From assembly GCA_028865375.1 (NCBI GenBank), contig JAGWKJ010000110.1:1-7734 (forward strand): a stretch of 7,734 nucleotides of DNA. The letters run 5' to 3'. Shown one piece after another: positions 4,883-7,734 of this stretch. This stretch comes from Hyphomicrobiales bacterium. Its GTDB lineage: Bacteria; Pseudomonadota; Alphaproteobacteria; Rhizobiales; Beijerinckiaceae. The notes under the pieces were generated by a model that saw nothing but the letters and a program-made list of their open reading frames with translations, was not told where the DNA came from and made no database searches. A program made the translations under genes and the position numbers. The number at the start of each line of letters is the position of its first letter. Position 1 is the stretch's first letter.

Positions 4883-7672
4883 ATGGGAAACCCCATGACC
4901 GCCCTGCGCGCCGCCGTTCCATCCGCCTCCGAAGCGAGCGACAAGGACGGGCCGCTGCGCGACGACATCCGCCTGCTCGGCCGATTGCTCGGCGACACCG
5001 TGCGCGAGCAGGAAGGGCAATCGACGTTCGACTTGGTTGAGCGCATCCGCCAGACGTCGATCCGCTTCCACCGCGACGGCGACGCGACGGCGCGGCGCGA
5101 ACTGGAGGCGATACTCGACGGCATGTCGGCCGACCAGACGGTCAAGATCGTCCGCGCCTTCAGCTATTTCTCGCACCTCGCCAACATCGCCGAGGATCAG
5201 CACCACATGCGCCGCAACCGCGCGCATCTGGCGGCGGGTTCGGCGCCGCGCGCGGGTTCGCTGAAGCGCGCCTTCGCGCGCGCCAAGGCGGCGGGCGTCG
5301 CGCCTTCGGCGCTGCGCGCGTTCTTCGCCGGCGCGCTGATGCGCCCGGTGCTGACGGCGCACCCGACCGAGGTGCGTCGCAAGAGCACGATCACGCGCGA
5401 GATGGAGGTCGCGAGCCTTCTCGACGCGCGCGAACGCTGCGTCACCGACGAGCAGATGGCGGAAAACGACGCCAAGCTGCGGGTCGCCATCCTCACCTTG
5501 TGGCAGACGACGTTGCTGCGCCTCACCAAGCCGACGGTGCTCGACGAGGTCGCCAACGGCATCAGCTATTACGACCACACGTTCCTGCGCGAGGTTCCCG
5601 AGGTGCATTGCGCGGTGGAGGACGAGCTCGACCGGCTCGATCCCGCCGGCGCGGGGACGCCCTTGCCGAGCTTCCTGCGCATCGGCTCGTGGATCGGCGG
5701 CGACCGCGACGGCAACCCGTTCGTCACCGCCGCGGTGCTGCGCGAGACGATGCGGCTGCAAAGCTCGCGCATCCTGCGCCATTACCTCGACGAGATGCAC
5801 GAGCTCGGCGGCGAGCTGTCGCTGAGCGGCCCGACCCTTCGCGTGTCGCCGGAATTGCAGGCGCTCGCCGACGCCTCCCCGGACCGCTCGCCGCGGCGCG
5901 AGCACGAGCCCTATCGGCGCGCCATCGCCGGCCTTTACGCGCGGCTGGCCGCCACGGCGGCCGCGCTCGACCACATGGAAGCGCCCCGCCACCCCGCCGG
6001 CGACGCGCCGCCCTACGCGACGCCGGCGGAGTTCGCCGCCGACCTCGCCGTCATCGCCGGCTCGCTCGAACGCAATGGCGCGCGCATCCTCGCCCGCGCG
6101 CGGCTGCGCAGGCTGCGCCGCGCGGTCGATTGCTTCGGCTTCCACCTCGCCACGCTGGACCTGCGCCAGAATTCCGAGGTCCACGAGCGCACCGTCGCCG
6201 AGATCTTCGAGGCGGCGGCGCCGGGCACGGGCTATGCCGGCCTCGACGAGGAGGCCCGCGTCGCGCTGCTGGCGCGCGAGCTCGAAAGCCCGCGACCGCT
6301 GCTGCCGCGCTTCCACGCCTGGAGCGAGGAGACGCGCGGCGAACTCGACCTGCTGCGCGCGGCGGCCGAGACGCGCGCGCTCTACGGCGCGGACGCCATC
6401 GCGACCTGCATCGTGTCCAAGACCACCAGCGTGTCGGACCTGCTCGAACTCGCGCTGCTGCTCAAGGAATCCGGCCTCGTCGGCGCCGACGGGCGCGCGG
6501 ACGTCGACATCGTGCCGCTGTTCGAGACCATCGACGACCTGCGGCGCTCCGCCGACATGGTCGAGGCGCTGTTCTCGCTGCCCGCGTTCCGCCGCCTCGT
6601 CGCCTCGCGCGGCGACGTGCAGGAAATCATGCTCGGCTATTCGGACAGCAACAAGGACGGCGGCTTCGTCACCTCGGGCTGGGAATTGCACAAGGCCGAG
6701 ATCGGGCTGATCGGCGCCTTCGCGCGCCACGGCGTGCGCATCCGGCTGTTCCACGGCCGCGGCGGCTCCGTGGGCCGCGGCGGCGGGCCGAGCCACGAGG
6801 CGATCCTGGCGCAGCCGCCCGGCGCGGTGGACGGCCAGATCCGCGTCACCGAACAGGGCGAGATCATCGCCTCGAAATACGCCAACCGCGAGGTCGGCCG
6901 GCGCAACCTCGAGATCCTCGTCGCCGCCACGATGGAGGCTTCGCTGGTCGAGCGCGGCCGCGCCGCGCCGCCGCCGCGCTTCCTCGCCGCGATGGAGGAG
7001 CTGTCCGCCTCCGCATTCGCCGCCTATCGCGACCTCGTCTACGAAACGCCGGGCTTCGAGGATTATTTCTGGTCCTCGACCGTCATCACCGAGATCGCCA
7101 CGCTCAACATCGGTTCGCGGCCCGCCTCGCGCAAGAAGACGCGTTCGATCGACGACCTGCGCGCGATCCCGTGGGTGTTCAGCTGGGCGCAATGCCGCCT
7201 GATGCTGCCAGGCTGGTTCGGCTTCGGCGCGGCGGCGGGGGCCTTCCTCGCCGCGCACCCCGCCGACGGGCTGGACACGCTGCGCGCGATGAACCGCGAC
7301 TGGCCGTTCTTCCGCACGGCACTGTCCAACATGGACATGGTGATGGCCAAGAGCAGCCCGGCGATCGCCTCGCGCTATGCGGCGCTGGTGACGGACGCAC
7401 CGCTGCGCGAGCGCGTGTTCGGCCGGCTGGAGGCGGAGTGGCGCGCCAGCGTCGAGAAGCTCAACGCCGCGATGGGGCAGAAGGCGCTGCTCGAGGGCAA
7501 TCCGCTGCTCGACCGCTCGATCCGCAACCGCTTCCCCTATCTCGACCCGTTGAACCACGTGCAGGTGCAGCTGCTCCACCTGATGCGCCACGCCGCCGCG
7601 TCCGACCGCGTGCTGACGGCCATCCAACTCACGATCAACGGCATCGCGGCGGGCCTGCGCAACTCGGGGTGA
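4883..7672 (+). CDS. ppc: Phosphoenolpyruvate carboxylase
   Basis: PEP carboxylase makes oxaloacetate from PEP and bicarbonate, refilling the TCA cycle in the cytoplasm. This copy has 929 residues, a full-length bacterial enzyme. Visible motifs include the catalytic-His segment VLTAHPTEVRRKSTI (156-170, H160), GSWIGGDRDGNP (268-279), GYSDSNKDGG (585-594), the mobile glycine loop FHGRGGSVGRGGGP (623-636, H624 and R626), RVTEQGEII (654-662), LNIGSRPASR (741-750) and MLPGWFGFG (774-782). The C-terminus RNSG corresponds to the conserved RNTG. By alignment to E. coli, residues of the aspartate/malate inhibitor site (R587, K773, R832, N881) appear as R632, K823, R883 and N927, so feedback inhibition is probably retained. 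I chose ATG 4883 over the in-frame ATG at 4895 because it is nearer the AAGGAGG; the difference is four residues. An open frame extends upstream to 4376 but runs antisense through doxX and lacks family similarity. The zeta-subunit gene follows 4 bp after the stop. Confidence 0.97.
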   Translation: MGNPMTALRAAVPSASEASDKDGPLRDDIRLLGRLLGDTVREQEGQSTFDLVERIRQTSIRFHRDGDATARRELEAILDGMSADQTVKIVRAFSYFSHLANIAEDQHHMRRNRAHLAAGSAPRAGSLKRAFARAKAAGVAPSALRAFFAGALMRPVLTAHPTEVRRKSTITREMEVASLLDARERCVTDEQMAENDAKLRVAILTLWQTTLLRLTKPTVLDEVANGISYYDHTFLREVPEVHCAVEDELDRLDPAGAGTPLPSFLRIGSWIGGDRDGNPFVTAAVLRETMRLQSSRILRHYLDEMHELGGELSLSGPTLRVSPELQALADASPDRSPRREHEPYRRAIAGLYARLAATAAALDHMEAPRHPAGDAPPYATPAEFAADLAVIAGSLERNGARILARARLRRLRRAVDCFGFHLATLDLRQNSEVHERTVAEIFEAAAPGTGYAGLDEEARVALLARELESPRPLLPRFHAWSEETRGELDLLRAAAETRALYGADAIATCIVSKTTSVSDLLELALLLKESGLVGADGRADVDIVPLFETIDDLRRSADMVEALFSLPAFRRLVASRGDVQEIMLGYSDSNKDGGFVTSGWELHKAEIGLIGAFARHGVRIRLFHGRGGSVGRGGGPSHEAILAQPPGAVDGQIRVTEQGEIIASKYANREVGRRNLEILVAATMEASLVERGRAAPPPRFLAAMEELSASAFAAYRDLVYETPGFEDYFWSSTVITEIATLNIGSRPASRKKTRSIDDLRAIPWVFSWAQCRLMLPGWFGFGAAAGAFLAAHPADGLDTLRAMNRDWPFFRTALSNMDMVMAKSSPAIASRYAALVTDAPLRERVFGRLEAEWRASVEKLNAAMGQKALLEGNPLLDRSIRNRFPYLDPLNHVQVQLLHLMRHAAASDRVLTAIQLTINGIAAGLRNSG

Positions 7673-7676
7673 GCCG

Positions 7677-7734
7677 ATGCCGACGTTCGACGACCGCGAA
7701 GAGGCCTTCGAGCGCCGCTTCGCGCAGGATGGCG
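7677..7734 (+). CDS. DUF1476 protein, F1-ATPase inhibitor zeta subunit (5' part, cut by window end)
   Basis: ATG at 7677 opens a frame reading MPTFDDREEAFERRFAQDG to the window edge. This matches the start of the alphaproteobacterial DUF1476 family (typical opening M-T-T-F-D-D-R-E-x-A-F-E-x-K-F-A-x-D). The family includes the zeta subunit first characterised in Paracoccus denitrificans, where the N-terminal region enters the F1 catalytic interface and blocks ATP hydrolysis. The 19 residues visible correspond to that inhibitory N-terminal segment; the rest of the roughly 100-residue protein lies outside. GGGGTGAG overlapping the ppc stop (about 7666-7673) serves as ribosome site, and only 4 bp separate the two genes, so they are likely co-transcribed. 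The fragment is short, but the motif is distinctive. Confidence 0.85.
   Translation, partial: MPTFDDREEAFERRFAQDG

Noticed and set aside
4699..5040. A 113-codon frame overlapping the SD and the ppc start in another frame.
   Set aside because: The product has no recognisable motif, becomes Arg-rich where it overlaps ppc, and its ATG lacks a good ribosome site.
4247..7627. A very long minus-strand open frame, antisense to almost all of ppc and continuing in frame into doxX.
   Set aside because: Its translation upstream of doxX is Arg/Ala/Gly-rich low-complexity sequence with no family similarity, as expected opposite a high-GC gene with G/C third positions. Only the last 130 codons (the DoxX region) look like protein.

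Overview
This is a chromosomal-type stretch from a very GC-rich alphaproteobacterium. The best taxonomic clue is the partial gene at the right edge: its first 19 residues match the start of the DUF1476 / F1-ATPase inhibitor zeta subunit, a family essentially confined to Alphaproteobacteria. A MocDEF-type gene trio (known from rhizobial rhizopine catabolism) and the strong G/C third-position preference agree with this. I cannot name the genus. The sequence shows no insertion sequences, tRNAs, CRISPR arrays or phage genes.

Left part (1-2727, + strand): after the last 13 codons of an unidentified upstream gene come three tightly packed genes. They encode a membrane fatty-acid-desaturase/hydroxylase-family diiron enzyme (66-1148), a small Rieske [2Fe-2S] ferredoxin of the MocE type (1166-1483) and an FAD/NAD ferredoxin reductase (1480-2727, ATGA overlap). 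Together they read as a self-contained electron chain, NAD(P)H -> flavoprotein -> Rieske ferredoxin -> membrane diiron oxygenase, organised like MocDEF. The substrate is not shown by the sequence.

Middle (2804-4639): an orphan Wzx-like polysaccharide flippase (+) converges tail-to-tail with a DoxX-family membrane protein gene (-). Their stop codons are only a few bases apart, and a short GC-rich hairpin lies across the junction.

Right part (4640-7734): a 243-bp divergent intergenic region carries several dyads and a strong Shine-Dalgarno. It precedes a complete phosphoenolpyruvate carboxylase gene (ppc, 4883-7672) with all the catalytic motifs. Four bases after ppc begins the zeta-subunit gene, cut by the window end, so the anaplerotic enzyme and the ATPase inhibitor are probably co-transcribed.

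Most of the window is recognisable metabolism and envelope biology. The least explained items are the substrate of the diiron oxygenase system and the structured ppc leader. I found no convincing evidence of a wholly new system.
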